A stretch of DNA of 64,000 nucleotides from Lachnospiraceae bacterium (GCA_017405805.1 JAFQZU010000026.1:1-64000); one strand, 5' to 3'; counted from the first letter of the stretch, positions 7,428 to 17,737 are shown. Notes: generated from the letters alone by a model not told the origin. Numbers and translations are program-made.

Positions 7428-8414
7428 TCACCTCACGGTGTGCATGCGCACCGGTTTCCCTTCCTTGATAAACTCTTCTCTTGCTGCCACGCACTGCAGG
7501 ACATGTTTTTCCACCGTCGTGCAGCAGCCGCCGACCGCCGAGGCGCCGCATTTCATATAGGCCAGCGCATAATCGCCAAAATCTCTCCCCTCCCCGTCAC
7601 CGCCGCCTGCCTTGTGCCAAGTCTTGGTCACGGCGTCATATTCCTCCCCGCTGTTGGGATACACGCCGATCGGCAGATCCGTCCCGGCACGCAGCTCCAG
7701 AATGAGGCTCTCAATGTACTCCGGCTTGGAGCAGTTGACGCCAATCATCCTGAGGTGCGGATGGCCCTGCGAAAAAGCCTTCGCGCAGTCGCAGATGAGG
7801 TCGCCTTCCCAGATATGCCTGCCGTCACAGCAGGAGAAGCTGATCCAATAGTCCGCCCCCAGCTCCTCGGCAATATCAGCCGCAAGGAGTGCCTCATGCA
7901 GAGAAGGCTGCGTCTCGATCAGCAGGATGTCCGCGCCTGCCTCGTGCAGGATCTCCATCCTTCTTCTGTGGAACTGATCCAGCACCTCGTCGGACACGCC
8001 GTACTTGCCCCGATACTCGGAACCGTCAGCGAGATAGGCGCCGTAAGGTCCGATCCCCGCAAGGCAAAGCGGCCATACTCTGCCCGCATCACGGCCTTCT
8101 TCTTCCCACCACTCTTCTCTTGCTTCCTTGAAGATCTTTACCGACCGTGCGATCAACGCTTCTGCCTCTTCTAAGGAAAAGCCGTTTTCCATCAGGCCCG
8201 GAATGGTCGCCTGATAGCTGCAGGTGATGCCGCAGTCCGCGCCTGCCCTGAAATAATTCAGATGGACCTGCTTTACCAGTTCCGGCGATCTTTCCAGCGC
8301 CCTGGCCGTCCACAGTTTTGAATTCAGATCCGCTCCGAGGTTCTCCAGTGCGGTCGACATGGAGCCGTCGATGATCATAATGCCGTTTGTGTCGATGATC
8401 TGCTGTATTGTCAT
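7428..8414 (-). CDS. mmuM: Homocysteine S-methyltransferase
   Basis: A 328-residue cytoplasmic zinc enzyme that moves a methyl group from S-methylmethionine (or a similar donor) to homocysteine, giving methionine. The zinc-binding cysteines are visible: IGVNCSKP near residue 228 and the C-terminal GGCCTT pair. The N-terminal IIDGSMSTALENLG and central ADILLIETQPSL are family signatures. The ribosome site AAGGGGGAA precedes the ATG. It forms an operon with the downstream symporter. Short direct repeats around 7398-7440 lie in its last codons and the gap to the symporter. Confidence 0.9.
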   Translation of the reverse strand: MTIQQIIDTNGIMIIDGSMSTALENLGADLNSKLWTARALERSPELVKQVHLNYFRAGADCGITCSYQATIPGLMENGFSLEEAEALIARSVKIFKEAREEWWEEEGRDAGRVWPLCLAGIGPYGAYLADGSEYRGKYGVSDEVLDQFHRRRMEILHEAGADILLIETQPSLHEALLAADIAEELGADYWISFSCCDGRHIWEGDLICDCAKAFSQGHPHLRMIGVNCSKPEYIESLILELRAGTDLPIGVYPNSGEEYDAVTKTWHKAGGGDGEGRDFGDYALAYMKCGASAVGGCCTTVEKHVLQCVAAREEFIKEGKPVRMHTVR

Positions 8415-8464
8415 TGTTCCCCCTTATTGTTTTCTTATCAGACAGCTTTTTTACTTGTCCATTT

Positions 8465-8494
8465 AGAATACCATACATCAGATGGCCGCCTCAA
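8465..8494 (-). promoter_or_regulatory. Promoter for mmuM-symporter operon
   Basis: Leftward TTGAGG (8494-8489), 18-nt spacer, TATTCT (8470-8465), 50 nt before the mmuM ATG. Pattern match only. Confidence 0.4.
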
Positions 8495-8504
8495 ATGCTT
8501 TGTA

Positions 8505-8513
8505 TGCTATAAT
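8505..8513 (+). promoter_or_regulatory. Extended -10 promoter for tcdA
   Basis: TGCTATAAT gives a perfect -10 hexamer (8508-8513) with the TGn extension and no good -35, about 68 nt before the tcdA start. Confidence 0.5.
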
Positions 8514-8581
8514 CTGCTAAAAGTGAACACTTTTACAGTTTTTGATTTTTACAGTTTTGAAATAAGGATGATCTGCCGACT

Positions 8582-9316
8582 ATGAACGATACATTTGCAA
8601 GAACAAGACTATTACTGGGTGAGGACGCCATGAAGCGGCTGGAAGAGGCGAGGGTGGCTGTTTTTGGCGTCGGCGGTGTGGGCGGCTATGTCGTGGAAGC
8701 GCTGGCGCGCAGCGGGATCGGCCATCTCGATCTCATCGACAATGACACGGTCGCGCTCTCTAACCTGAACCGGCAGATCATCGCCACCATGAACACGCTC
8801 GGCCGCCCGAAAGTCGACGTGATGCGGGAGCGGATCCTCTCCATCAATCCCTACGCGGAGGTGGTCGTGCACGAGTGTTTTTTCCTGCCGGAAAACGCGG
8901 ATCAGTTTGATTTCGGGCAATATTCCTATGTAGTGGACGCCGTAGACACCGTCACGGCCAAACTCGAGATCGTGCAGCGGGCGCAGGCCGCCGGCACGCC
9001 GGTCATCAGCAGCATGGGCACCGGCAACAAGCTTGACCCCTCCCGCTTCCGGGTCGCGGACATCTATCAGACCAGCGTGGACCCGCTGGCGCGGGTCATG
9101 CGGAGAGAGTTGAAAAAGCGTGGGGTCAAGTCGCTCAAGGTCGTTTATTCGACGGAGGAGCCGTTGAAGCCTGAGGCTTCGGGCAAGATTGCAGCGCCCG
9201 TCCCGGGCGGGAGCAGCAGGCGGAGCACGCCGGGAAGCACTGCTTTTGTGCCGCCGGCGGCGGGGCTTTTGATCGCGTCGGAGGTGGTGAAGGATTTGAT
9301 CAGATGCGTTAGATGA
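8582..9316 (+). CDS. tcdA: tRNA threonylcarbamoyladenosine dehydratase
   Basis: A 244-residue E1-like ATP-dependent enzyme (formerly CsdL/YgdL) that cyclises t6A at position 37 of ANN-reading tRNAs to ct6A. The adenylating Rossmann motif GVGGVGGYVVEALARSG is at about residues 29-45 with DNDTVALSNLNRQI next, the standard ThiF/E1 nucleotide-binding signature. The C-terminal PGSTAFVPPAAGLLIASEVV is typical of TcdA. It is monocistronic and convergent with pckA. The start at 8582 has AAGGAT about 11 nt upstream. Confidence 0.92.
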   Translation: MNDTFARTRLLLGEDAMKRLEEARVAVFGVGGVGGYVVEALARSGIGHLDLIDNDTVALSNLNRQIIATMNTLGRPKVDVMRERILSINPYAEVVVHECFFLPENADQFDFGQYSYVVDAVDTVTAKLEIVQRAQAAGTPVISSMGTGNKLDPSRFRVADIYQTSVDPLARVMRRELKKRGVKSLKVVYSTEEPLKPEASGKIAAPVPGGSSRRSTPGSTAFVPPAAGLLIASEVVKDLIRCVR

Positions 9317-9384
9317 GGATATTGTGCCTCTGGTCTCCTTCAAGCCCGGAACCCAATCCACAACCCCCATCCAGAAAAACAAGA

Positions 9385-9427
9385 GAAAAAAACCAGCCCG
9401 CCGCGACCCAAAGATCGCGGCGGGCTG
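9385..9427 (-). terminator. Intrinsic terminator of pckA
   Basis: Perfect 13-bp GC-rich stem (9394-9406 against 9415-9427, 8-nt loop) followed leftwards by a seven-T run (9392-9386), 25 nt past the pckA stop codon. Confidence 0.9.
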
Positions 9428-9452
9428 CCTCATGATCAAATCAATTCAATTA

Positions 9453-11066
<1,614 letters not shown>

Positions 11067-11144
11067 GTGTTCATACCTCCGTATCAATATATTCTATCAC
11101 TGTGCTGCAGACACTGATCTGACGAAAAATGCCCACATTTTCAC

Positions 11145-11172
11145 ATTATACATTAACTCCCTTAAAATGCAA
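11145..11172 (-). promoter_or_regulatory. Promoter of pckA
   Basis: Leftward TTGCAT (11172-11167), 16-nt spacer, perfect TATAAT (11150-11145). The resulting leader is about 75 nt. Confidence 0.65.
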
Positions 11173-11211
11173 GAAAGTACCGTGTTTATGCCAATTTATG
11201 CAATTTTATAT

Positions 11212-11676
11212 TCAAATGATCAGGTTGACAATGCAGGCGACGATCACGCCGAGCAGACCTCCCGCGAGCACCTGCATGGGCGTGTGCCCCACAAACTCTT
11301 TGAGCGTCTCCTCCGGGGTCATGTCCGAGTTTCCCAGTTCCACGAACCACTCGACCATGTTGTTGATGACGACTGCCTGTTTGCCGGTCTCCCGCCGGAC
11401 GCCTCTGGCGTCATGCATGACGATGATGGCCATAAAGAGGGCGATGGCAAATTCCGGCGAACCGAGTCCGCAGTGGATCCCCGTGGCCGTCGCGACAGAA
11501 GCCACCGTCGCAGAGTGGCTGCTGGGCATACCGCCGTCGCCCATCAGTCTCTCCATAACGATCTTGTGATTGACGACCAGATGGATGATGGTCTTGAGGA
11601 TCTGGGAGATGATCCAGGACACGACGCCCGTGATCAGTATTTTGTTGCCTAATATTTCCATTAAATAAGTATTCAT
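11212..11676 (-). CDS. Divergent PAP2-family membrane protein (DUF212, YuiD-like)
   Basis: A ~154-residue membrane protein with four hydrophobic segments. It carries the family's PSSHSATVASVA motif (a PAP2-like phosphatase core), HDARGVRRETGKQA and LKEFVGHTPMQVLAGG. Members may act on lipid or undecaprenyl phosphates, but activity is unproven for most. The ribosome binding site is poor and the start could be the ATG at 11676 or a GTG at 11682. It is the last gene of a leftward set with the lysozyme-like and aminotransferase genes. Confidence 0.85.
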   Translation of the reverse strand: MNTYLMEILGNKILITGVVSWIISQILKTIIHLVVNHKIVMERLMGDGGMPSSHSATVASVATATGIHCGLGSPEFAIALFMAIIVMHDARGVRRETGKQAVVINNMVEWFVELGNSDMTPEETLKEFVGHTPMQVLAGGLLGVIVACIVNLII

Positions 11677-11730
11677 GATCACTATTCAGTATATCCTGTC
11701 GCGACGTAAAAGGAAAGTTTGTTTTGGCTT

Positions 11731-12423
11731 TTAGAGGTCCGGCTCGTATCCGTCCGGCAGATACTGTCTGACCAGCGCCTCATAAAACATGTTTCCGTAG
11801 GTATACCGCCAGCCGCCGTTGTAGTCCTGCGCAATCGCGTTGTCGTAGGAAACCGTACTGCCGCCCGATCTCGACGCGGCAAAAGACTCCGCCAGCTCCA
11901 TCGTATGCCTGCCCCCCTGCTCCGCGACGAACCGGAGGTAGTCCGGCCCGAAATTATAGGCCTGAATCACCGCTCCCAGGTCACACCCCCGCTCCCGCGC
12001 GATCTCGACGAGCTCGGCAAAATAAACACACGCCTGTTCAATGGATGCCTCAGGCCCCAGCGTCCCCGGCGCGTGGCCGCCGGAAGCGCTGGACTGCATG
12101 ACGTCCTGTGAGCCGTACCCCTTGGTCTCCACTTCCATGATCGCCATCAGGATGGGCACATATGCGCTGATCCCCTCTTCCTCCGCATACGTTTCGACCA
12201 GGTCCCGGTAAGCTACGACGTCCTCTGTGAGCAGCGCGTCCTGCGGGTCCGCCGCTTCCTCTGCCTTATCTCCTCGTCCGGCCGATACCGCTGCCGCGAT
12301 CCGCCAGATCACGATCACCGCAAGGAGGACCAGCGCCGCGCCGCACAGCACCAGATTTCGTTTCAGTTCCTTCTCTCTTGCCTCTTTGAGCGCTCTCCTG
12401 CGCTCTTTTCTGTCAGGCGCCAT
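11731..12423 (-). CDS. Membrane-anchored lysozyme-like (CwlT-type) muramidase
   Basis: A 230-residue protein with a basic N terminus, one membrane anchor (about residues 24-41) and an extracellular lysozyme-like domain. The domain shows YVPILMAIMEVETKGYG, with the likely catalytic Glu, then DVMQSSAS and AYNFGPDYLRF, matching the bacteriophage T4-type lysozyme_like family of cell-wall hydrolases. The start MAPDRKERRR overlaps the aminotransferase stop by 11 bp. It probably cleaves peptidoglycan during growth; no NlpC/P60 domain is present, unlike conjugative CwlT proteins. Confidence 0.8.
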   Translation of the reverse strand: MAPDRKERRRALKEAREKELKRNLVLCGAALVLLAVIVIWRIAAAVSAGRGDKAEEAADPQDALLTEDVVAYRDLVETYAEEEGISAYVPILMAIMEVETKGYGSQDVMQSSASGGHAPGTLGPEASIEQACVYFAELVEIARERGCDLGAVIQAYNFGPDYLRFVAEQGGRHTMELAESFAASRSGGSTVSYDNAIAQDYNGGWRYTYGNMFYEALVRQYLPDGYEPDL

Positions 12424-13600
12424 AGCTCTCGGCCAGTCTTTTGAAGACGGGGAGGGACGCGAGTACTTTTTCCGTGGGCACGCAGTAGGCGATCCGGAAA
12501 TGGCCGGGACAGCCAAAATTATCTCCCGGCACCAGCATCAGGTCCATTTCCATGGCCCGCCTGCAGAAGGCCTCCGCATCCTCTTCGAGCGCCCGGGGGA
12601 ACATATAGAAGGACCCGCCCGGCTCCACGCAGTGATAGCCGTATTCCCGAAGGGCTGCGAGCAGGATGTCCTTGTTTTTTTCGTAGACGGACAGATCCGC
12701 CGTCAGATGGCAGGTGCGGGCCGCCACCCGCTGCCAGAGGGCCGGCGCGCCGTTGTGCCCGGTCGTGCGCGACACCTGTGCCATAACGGAAATCACCAGA
12801 TCGGCGTTCTCCGCCGCGGGATTGACCGCCGCATAGCCGATGCGCTCGCCGGGGAGCGACAGCGATTTGCTGAAGGAGTAACAGGTGATCGTATCTGCAT
12901 AATAGGAAGCGATATATGGGCTGTCCGTCCCGGAAAACAGGAGCTCCCTGTAGGGCTCGTCGGAGATCAGCCAGATCCTGTGCCCATATTCCGCGCTTTT
13001 CCTCTCCAGAAGGTCCGCGAGGGCCTGGACCGTCTGCGTCGAGCAGACGATCCCCGATGGGTTGTTAGGAGAATTGAGAATGACGGCCTGCACGTCCGGC
13101 GTGAGCATCTTCTCCGCCGCCTCCATGTTGATCTGGAAGGATTCCGTGTCGGCAGGCACTGTCTTCAGGACGCACCCCGCCCCTTCCGCATAGGGCGCAT
13201 ACTCGGGAAAACAAGGTGCGAACGCCAGAATCGCCGCCCCCGGCTCCGTCACCGCCCGCATGGCGTGCGCCAGCGCCGCCGCTGCGCCGCAGGTCATGAA
13301 GATATGCTTCCCCTCATAGGAGATGCCGCAGCGCCGGTTCAGGTCCTTTGCGATGGCCTCGCGCACCTGGGGAATGCCGCCGGCGGGACTGTATCCGTGA
13401 AGGGAGAGCGGGTCGGTGCCCTCAGTGATCTCCCGGACCGCCGCCGCGACCTCGGGCGGCGCGGGCACCGAGGGATTGCCGAGGCTGAAATCATAGACAT
13501 TATCCGGCCCCACTTCCGCGCGTCTTGCGTTGGCATAGCCGAATATCTCGAAGATGATGTCTTTTTTGCCGAGCATATCGATATATTGTTTCCTGATCAT
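12413..13600 (-). CDS. Class I/II PLP-dependent aminotransferase
   Basis: A 395-residue fold-type I aminotransferase. The pyridoxal lysine lies in CYSFSKSLSLPGERIG, with NSPNNPSG and SDEPYRELLF upstream as usual; the N terminus has DFSLGNPSVPAPP. Proteins of this kind transfer amino groups from aspartate or aromatic amino acids, and the substrate cannot be told by eye. The start MIRKQYID follows GGAG; a longer frame to 13648 lacks a site. It diverges from the Fe-dependent dehydrogenase gene and overlaps the lysozyme-like gene downstream. Confidence 0.85.
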   Translation of the reverse strand: MIRKQYIDMLGKKDIIFEIFGYANARRAEVGPDNVYDFSLGNPSVPAPPEVAAAVREITEGTDPLSLHGYSPAGGIPQVREAIAKDLNRRCGISYEGKHIFMTCGAAAALAHAMRAVTEPGAAILAFAPCFPEYAPYAEGAGCVLKTVPADTESFQINMEAAEKMLTPDVQAVILNSPNNPSGIVCSTQTVQALADLLERKSAEYGHRIWLISDEPYRELLFSGTDSPYIASYYADTITCYSFSKSLSLPGERIGYAAVNPAAENADLVISVMAQVSRTTGHNGAPALWQRVAARTCHLTADLSVYEKNKDILLAALREYGYHCVEPGGSFYMFPRALEEDAEAFCRRAMEMDLMLVPGDNFGCPGHFRIAYCVPTEKVLASLPVFKRLAESYGA

Positions 13601-13654
13601 GATATTCTCCGTCCCTGTCCCCTCATATGGCCGATTATTCGTGTACAATATATT

Positions 13655-13683
13655 TTACAATATATTCTCTGAGATGGTATGAT
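13655..13683 (+). promoter_or_regulatory. Promoter for the Fe-dependent dehydrogenase gene
   Basis: TTACAA (13655-13660), 17-nt spacer, TATGAT (13678-13683), 43 nt before the chosen ATG. The AT-rich segment 13641-13667 is shared with the divergent aminotransferase gene. Confidence 0.55.
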
Positions 13684-13726
13684 TTTCGTTAGGAAATTCG
13701 TTAAGAAAGGACAAAAGAACAAACAT

Positions 13727-14815
13727 ATGAGAGAGACGATCGGCACAGATTACAGCATACAGATTCCTTCTTACACCGTGGGACCGGATGCCTACAGGAT
13801 GATCCCAAAATACTGCAGCCTCTACGGCCAAAAAGCCGTCGTCATCGGCGGACACAAGGCCATGGCGGCCGCAAGGGAGAAGCTTCTTGCCGCCACGGAG
13901 CACTCCTCCATCACCATTACCGGTTTCCTCCACTACGGCGACGAGGCCACCTATGAAGCCTCCGAGGTCCTGCAGAAGGACCCCCTGGTCCAGGATGCCG
14001 ATATGATCTTTGCAGTGGGCGGCGGAAAGGCTGTGGACACAAGCAAAGTCACCGCGCTGGCGCTGGGCAAGCCTTTCTTTACCTTCCCGACGATCGCCTC
14101 CAACTGTGCGGCTGCCTCCTCCGTTGCCATCATGTATAATCCGGACGGTTCCTTCCGGGAATTCCGCCACTATCTGGACACGGAAAAACACGTCTTCATC
14201 GACACCGACATCATCGCCAACGCCCCCTGGGAATATCTCTGGGCCGGGATCGGCGATACCTATGCCAAATACTACGAGGTGAGCGCTTCCTCCAGGGGCG
14301 AGCAGCTCCCCCACTTTCTTGCCACCGGCGTCACGCTCAGCCGCATGTGCATGGAAACCCTCCTGCGCTTCGGAAAGCAGGCCATCGATGACAACAAGGC
14401 CGGCATCGTCAGCGAGGCGCTCACCGAGTGCGCGCTGACCATCATCATGACCACCGGCTGGGTGTCCATGCTGGTTGCGCGCCAGCACACCATGGACTAC
14501 AACGGAGGCGTCGCCCACGCCCTCTTCTACAGTCTCTGTGAGCTGCCCGGTTTTGACGAGACCCACATTCACGGGGTCGTCGTGGGTTTTGGCGTGCTGC
14601 TGCAGCTTCTTATCTTCGGAGAAACAGAAGAATTTGAAAAGCTCCGCGATTTCAACCGCCAGATCGGCCTGCCGGTCAGCTTCTCGGAGATCGGCGTCAC
14701 GCTGGACCAGGTGCGGCAGATCGCGCCGCGCATGACGAGGGATGAGGATGTGGAGCATTTTCCTTTCAAGCTTACGGTGGAGCAGGTTATGGAGGCGGCT
14801 GGGAAGCTTCGATAG
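13727..14815 (+). CDS. Iron-containing alcohol dehydrogenase family (glycerol-dehydrogenase-like)
   Basis: A 362-residue NAD(P)-linked group III dehydrogenase. The nucleotide site is FAVGGGKAVDTSK near residue 90, and metal ligands are visible in GIGDTYAKYYE (Asp), GGVAHALFYSL (His) and THIHGVVVGFG (His). It resembles GldA-type glycerol dehydrogenases more than AdhE-type enzymes; the substrate is probably a small polyol or hydroxy ketone. The start MRETIGTDYS was chosen because protein similarity begins there and AAAGGA lies upstream; an extra 16 codons are open. Confidence 0.8.
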   Translation: MRETIGTDYSIQIPSYTVGPDAYRMIPKYCSLYGQKAVVIGGHKAMAAAREKLLAATEHSSITITGFLHYGDEATYEASEVLQKDPLVQDADMIFAVGGGKAVDTSKVTALALGKPFFTFPTIASNCAAASSVAIMYNPDGSFREFRHYLDTEKHVFIDTDIIANAPWEYLWAGIGDTYAKYYEVSASSRGEQLPHFLATGVTLSRMCMETLLRFGKQAIDDNKAGIVSEALTECALTIIMTTGWVSMLVARQHTMDYNGGVAHALFYSLCELPGFDETHIHGVVVGFGVLLQLLIFGETEEFEKLRDFNRQIGLPVSFSEIGVTLDQVRQIAPRMTRDEDVEHFPFKLTVEQVMEAAGKLR

Positions 14816-14836
14816 AAAAAGAGGTGGGGTGCTGCC

Positions 14837-15069
14837 AAGGCCATATCGGGGAGAACCCGCTTTTGAGCGGACGTATAGTCGATCTTAGGCCATTTCCGCA
14901 CGCAGGGAAGGTCGAGGGCGCGCGGCTCCCGCGCGCCCGAGTGGCCGGATGTTTGAAAAAGGCGCTCATCAGAGCGCCTTTTGAGTTCCGGCCTTGCCTT
15001 CCCGCAGTAAGGAAAGGGCCTTAGAGAGACTTACGCCCGCGGCTAGCGGGTTCTCCCCGATATGGCCTT
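14837..15069. repeat. 233-bp imperfect inverted-repeat element with internal hairpins
   Basis: A 25-bp arm (14837-14861) is repeated as its exact complement at 15045-15069, and the match continues inward in patches to about 14920 and 14990. Inside are a GC hairpin (around 14924-14940) and a perfect AAAAGGCGCTC / GAGCGCCTTTT stem (14957-14967 against 14972-14982, loop ATCA) that works as a bidirectional terminator. It lies between two convergent genes and has no ORF. It could be a MITE-like non-autonomous element or a species-specific intergenic repeat; copies elsewhere would decide. This fills the 284-bp gap between the genes. Confidence 0.75.
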
Positions 15070-15099
15070 ATATCTTATCTCATATTACTCAGCAAATGA

Positions 15100-15885
15100 T
15101 TACTCAGCAAAATACCTCTCCAAAAACTGCCTCGTCCTCTCCTCCTTCGGATTCTCGAAGACCTCCTGCGGCGACCCGCTCTCCACGACGACGCCCTGGT
15201 CCATGAAGAGGACCTTGTCAGAGACGTCGCGCGCGAATTTCATTTCGTGCGTGACGATGACCATGGTCGTGTTGCGGTCCGCGAGGCCGCGGATGACCTT
15301 GAGCACTTCGCCGGTCAGCTCCGGGTCCAGGGCCGAAGTCGGCTCGTCAAAACACAGGATATCCGGTTCCAGCATAAGCGCCCGCGCGATGGCCACGCGC
15401 TGCGGCGGGCCGCCGGAGAGCTGGTGCGGATAGTAGTCCAGCTTGTCGCTCAGGCCGACCGTCCCCAGAAGCTCCGCGCCTCTTTCATGGATCCTTTCCA
15501 TTACAGCTTTCTTGTTCTGCTTGTATTCCGCCGTGTCCTTCTCCAGAAGCTCCTGTGCCAGCGTCACGTTCTGCAGGGCCGTGTACTGGGGGAACAGGTT
15601 GAACTGCTGGAAGACCATGCCGAAATGGAGCCGGTTGTGCCGGATCTCCTTTTCGGAGAGCATGGCGGGGTTCGACGCGTCAAAAATGACCTGCCCGTTT
15701 ACGAGGATCTGCCCTTCTGTGGGCACTTCCAGAAAGTTGAGGCAGCGGAGGAGGGTTGTTTTGCCGCTCCCGGATACGCCGATGAGGGCCAGTGCCTCGC
15801 CTTTTTCCAGTGAAAAATCAATTCCTTTGAGGACTTCCAGGCTGTCAAAGCGCTTTTTGAGTCCTTTTACTTCGAGTATTGCCAT
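15100..15885 (-). CDS. Polar amino-acid ABC transporter, ATP-binding protein
   Basis: A 261-residue ATPase of the GlnQ/HisP type. Walker A is GVSGSGKTT, the Q-loop is in MVFQQFNLFPQ, Walker B is [13 protein letters not shown], and the switch His follows in IVTHEM. The ABC signature reads LSGGPPQR instead of LSGGQQQR, an unusual double proline. It powers uptake with the permease (43 nt upstream) and lipoprotein (16715-17737). The start MAILEVKG has GGAGGTTAC upstream; longer frames are unlikely. Confidence 0.9.
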   Translation of the reverse strand: MAILEVKGLKKRFDSLEVLKGIDFSLEKGEALALIGVSGSGKTTLLRCLNFLEVPTEGQILVNGQVIFDASNPAMLSEKEIRHNRLHFGMVFQQFNLFPQYTALQNVTLAQELLEKDTAEYKQNKKAVMERIHERGAELLGTVGLSDKLDYYPHQLSGGPPQRVAIARALMLEPDILCFDEPTSALDPELTGEVLKVIRGLADRNTTMVIVTHEMKFARDVSDKVLFMDQGVVVESGSPQEVFENPKEERTRQFLERYFAE

Positions 15886-15928
15886 GTCCAGTAACCTCCT
15901 GATCCTGTCTTTGGAAGGGCTTCGCAAC

Positions 15929-16576
15929 TCAGACCTTAAAGTAATCCATCTTCTTTTCGAGCCGTCCCAGAAGGATCGTAAGAGCTCCGTTCATCGCCAG
16001 GAAATATAGTCCGGTGGCGAACAGGGGACCGATCAGTCCCTTCTTGGTAAAGCGGTCCGCCGACATGATGATCTCGGGAATGCCGATGACGCGAGCCAGG
16101 GAAGTATCCTTGGTCAGCGTGATGACTTCGTTGCCCATGGACGGTGTGATGCGCTTGATGACCTGCAGCAGGATGACCTTGAAGAAGATCTGCACCTTGG
16201 TCATGCCGAGCACCTGGCCCGCCTCGTACTGCCCCTTCGGGATGCTCTCGATCCCGCCGCGGTAAATCTCGGAAAAATAAGCCGCATAGTTGATGACGAA
16301 CGCGATCACCGCCGCCGTGAAACGGCTTTTCATGGGCATTCCGAAAAGAAGGCCCGGTCCGTACAGCACGACAAAAAGCTGCAGCATCAGCGGCGTTCCC
16401 CTTATGATCCACACGAAGGTGCGCGTGAGGGCGCGGAGCGGTTTGATCTTCGACATGGAGCCGAGCGTGATGACAAGGCCCAGCGGCGCCGAAAGAAGGA
16501 GCGTGATGAAAAACAGCTTCAGATTTTCCAGAAGACCGGCGTTGAGGGAAGCAATAATGGACGATAAGCTAATCAT
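15929..16576 (-). CDS. Polar amino-acid ABC transporter, permease
   Basis: A 215-residue membrane protein with about five hydrophobic segments and the HisM/GlnP-type EAA loop (YEAGQVLGMTKVQIFFKVIL). The N-terminal RTFVWIIRGTPLMLQLF is the typical family motif. It works as a homodimer with the ATPase encoded downstream and the binding lipoprotein encoded upstream. A hairpin between this gene and the lipoprotein gene probably lowers its expression relative to the binding protein. Confidence 0.9.
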   Translation of the reverse strand: MISLSSIIASLNAGLLENLKLFFITLLLSAPLGLVITLGSMSKIKPLRALTRTFVWIIRGTPLMLQLFVVLYGPGLLFGMPMKSRFTAAVIAFVINYAAYFSEIYRGGIESIPKGQYEAGQVLGMTKVQIFFKVILLQVIKRITPSMGNEVITLTKDTSLARVIGIPEIIMSADRFTKKGLIGPLFATGLYFLAMNGALTILLGRLEKKMDYFKV

Positions 16577-16623
16577 AGGACTTCAGATTACTCCTTGCGC
16601 ATATACAGCAATTGACAGCATAA

Positions 16624-16668
16624 GGTGTCCCTCCGCAATGGGCCTGCGCCGCATTGTGTCGGGACACC
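16624..16668 (-). promoter_or_regulatory. Intercistronic hairpin between binding protein and permease genes
   Basis: GGTGTCCC (16624-16631) pairs with GGGACACC (16661-16668), with a nested CAATG/CATTG pairing inside. Not followed by a T run leftwards. It likely protects the upstream mRNA end or partly terminates transcription. Confidence 0.6.
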
Positions 16669-16714
16669 CTTTTGGACTGTTTAAAGATTAAAAGCGGTCA
16701 CTTTGTTCTACCGA

Positions 16715-17737
16715 TCATTTGATCAGAGCATCGCTCAGGCCGTACTTCTCGGCGATCGCTGCGACAGTTCCGTCTGCGTAGAGCTCTGCCAGTGCTTCAT
16801 TGACCTTCGCTGCGGTGTCGCTGCCCTTGCGGAACGCAATGCCGTACTCCTGCAGGCCGAAGTTGTTGTCCATGTTGACTGTCAGATCGCTGAAATCGGA
16901 GTCGGGGCGAACCGAACCCAGTGCCATGACGCTGTCGACCACTGCTGCGTCCACCGTGCCGGCCTTGACTTCTTCAAGGGCCTTCGCCTGGGAATCCACA
17001 GCCGTGTACTCGACGTTCTTGAAGAACTCGGCGGGGGAGACAACGACGGTCTCGTCATCCGGGATCACGTTGTCGGCTGTTTTGCCGATCTTTCCTTCGC
17101 CGGTGGAGCCTGCCTCAGCGCAGATGCTGATGCCTTCGCCGCCGTTTGCAAACGCGTCCATGATCTCCTGTGCGCGCTCAGTCTTCATAACGATGGACTG
17201 GGTGTTGTACAGGTAGGGATCGGAGATCTCCATGGTCTGCTTGCGCTCCTCGGTGATGCACATGCCGTTCCAGATGCAGTCGATGTTCTTGGAGTTGAGC
17301 TCGATCTCCTTGGAGTTCCAGTCGATCTCCACGAATTCGGGGGTGACGCCGATCTTCTCGCAGACCGCGTTGGTCAGCTCCGTGTCAAAACCGATCAGGT
17401 CGCCGGTCGCGTCGTCATAGTAGTTGATGGGAGCAAACAGGGTGATGCCGACCTTCATGGTGCCGTTGCCCTGGATATAAGCGAAATCGGAATCGCCGGC
17501 AGCAGCTTCATCCGCGGGAGCGGTCTCCTCGGTGGCAGCTTCCTCAGTGGCTTCTCCCTCGGCGGGAGCCTCAGCGGTCTCCTCCTCTGCAGCTTCTTCC
17601 TCTGCAGCTTCCTCTTCAGCAGCCTCTTCTTCGGCAGCGCTGTCCTGTGTGGAAGCGGTGCTTCCGGAACCGCCGCATGCAGCCAGAGAGACGGCGCACA
17701 TCGTCATAGCCATGAGCATAGCAAGTTTCTTTTTCAT
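16715..17737 (-). CDS. Amino-acid ABC transporter substrate-binding lipoprotein
   Basis: A 340-residue family 3 solute-binding protein. The signal peptide ends in SLAAC (Cys21), giving a lipoprotein on the outer face of the membrane. Residues ~30-82 are an acidic Glu/Ala-rich linker with AEEEA repeats; the binding domain follows, with GTMKVGITLFAPINYYDD, LIGFDTELTNAVCEKIG and MCITEERKQTMEISDPY. Ligand is probably a polar amino acid. GGAGG lies 8 nt before the ATG. It is the first gene of the three-gene transporter operon. Confidence 0.92.
   Translation of the reverse strand: MKKKLAMLMAMTMCAVSLAACGGSGSTASTQDSAAEEEAAEEEAAEEEAAEEETAEAPAEGEATEEAATEETAPADEAAAGDSDFAYIQGNGTMKVGITLFAPINYYDDATGDLIGFDTELTNAVCEKIGVTPEFVEIDWNSKEIELNSKNIDCIWNGMCITEERKQTMEISDPYLYNTQSIVMKTERAQEIMDAFANGGEGISICAEAGSTGEGKIGKTADNVIPDDETVVVSPAEFFKNVEYTAVDSQAKALEEVKAGTVDAAVVDSVMALGSVRPDSDFSDLTVNMDNNFGLQEYGIAFRKGSDTAAKVNEALAELYADGTVAAIAEKYGLSDALIK

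Noticed and set aside
6055-7560. 501-codon rightward open frame
   Set aside because: It is the antisense shadow of the symporter gene: His/Asp-rich composition, no ribosome site, no recognisable motif.
5938-8414. Methionine riboswitch (S-box or T-box) before mmuM
   Set aside because: The upstream gap has only promoter-like hexamers and no long structured leader or terminator.
9385-9427. Terminator for tcdA
   Set aside because: The T run lies on the leftward side only, so it serves pckA; rightwards no T run follows.
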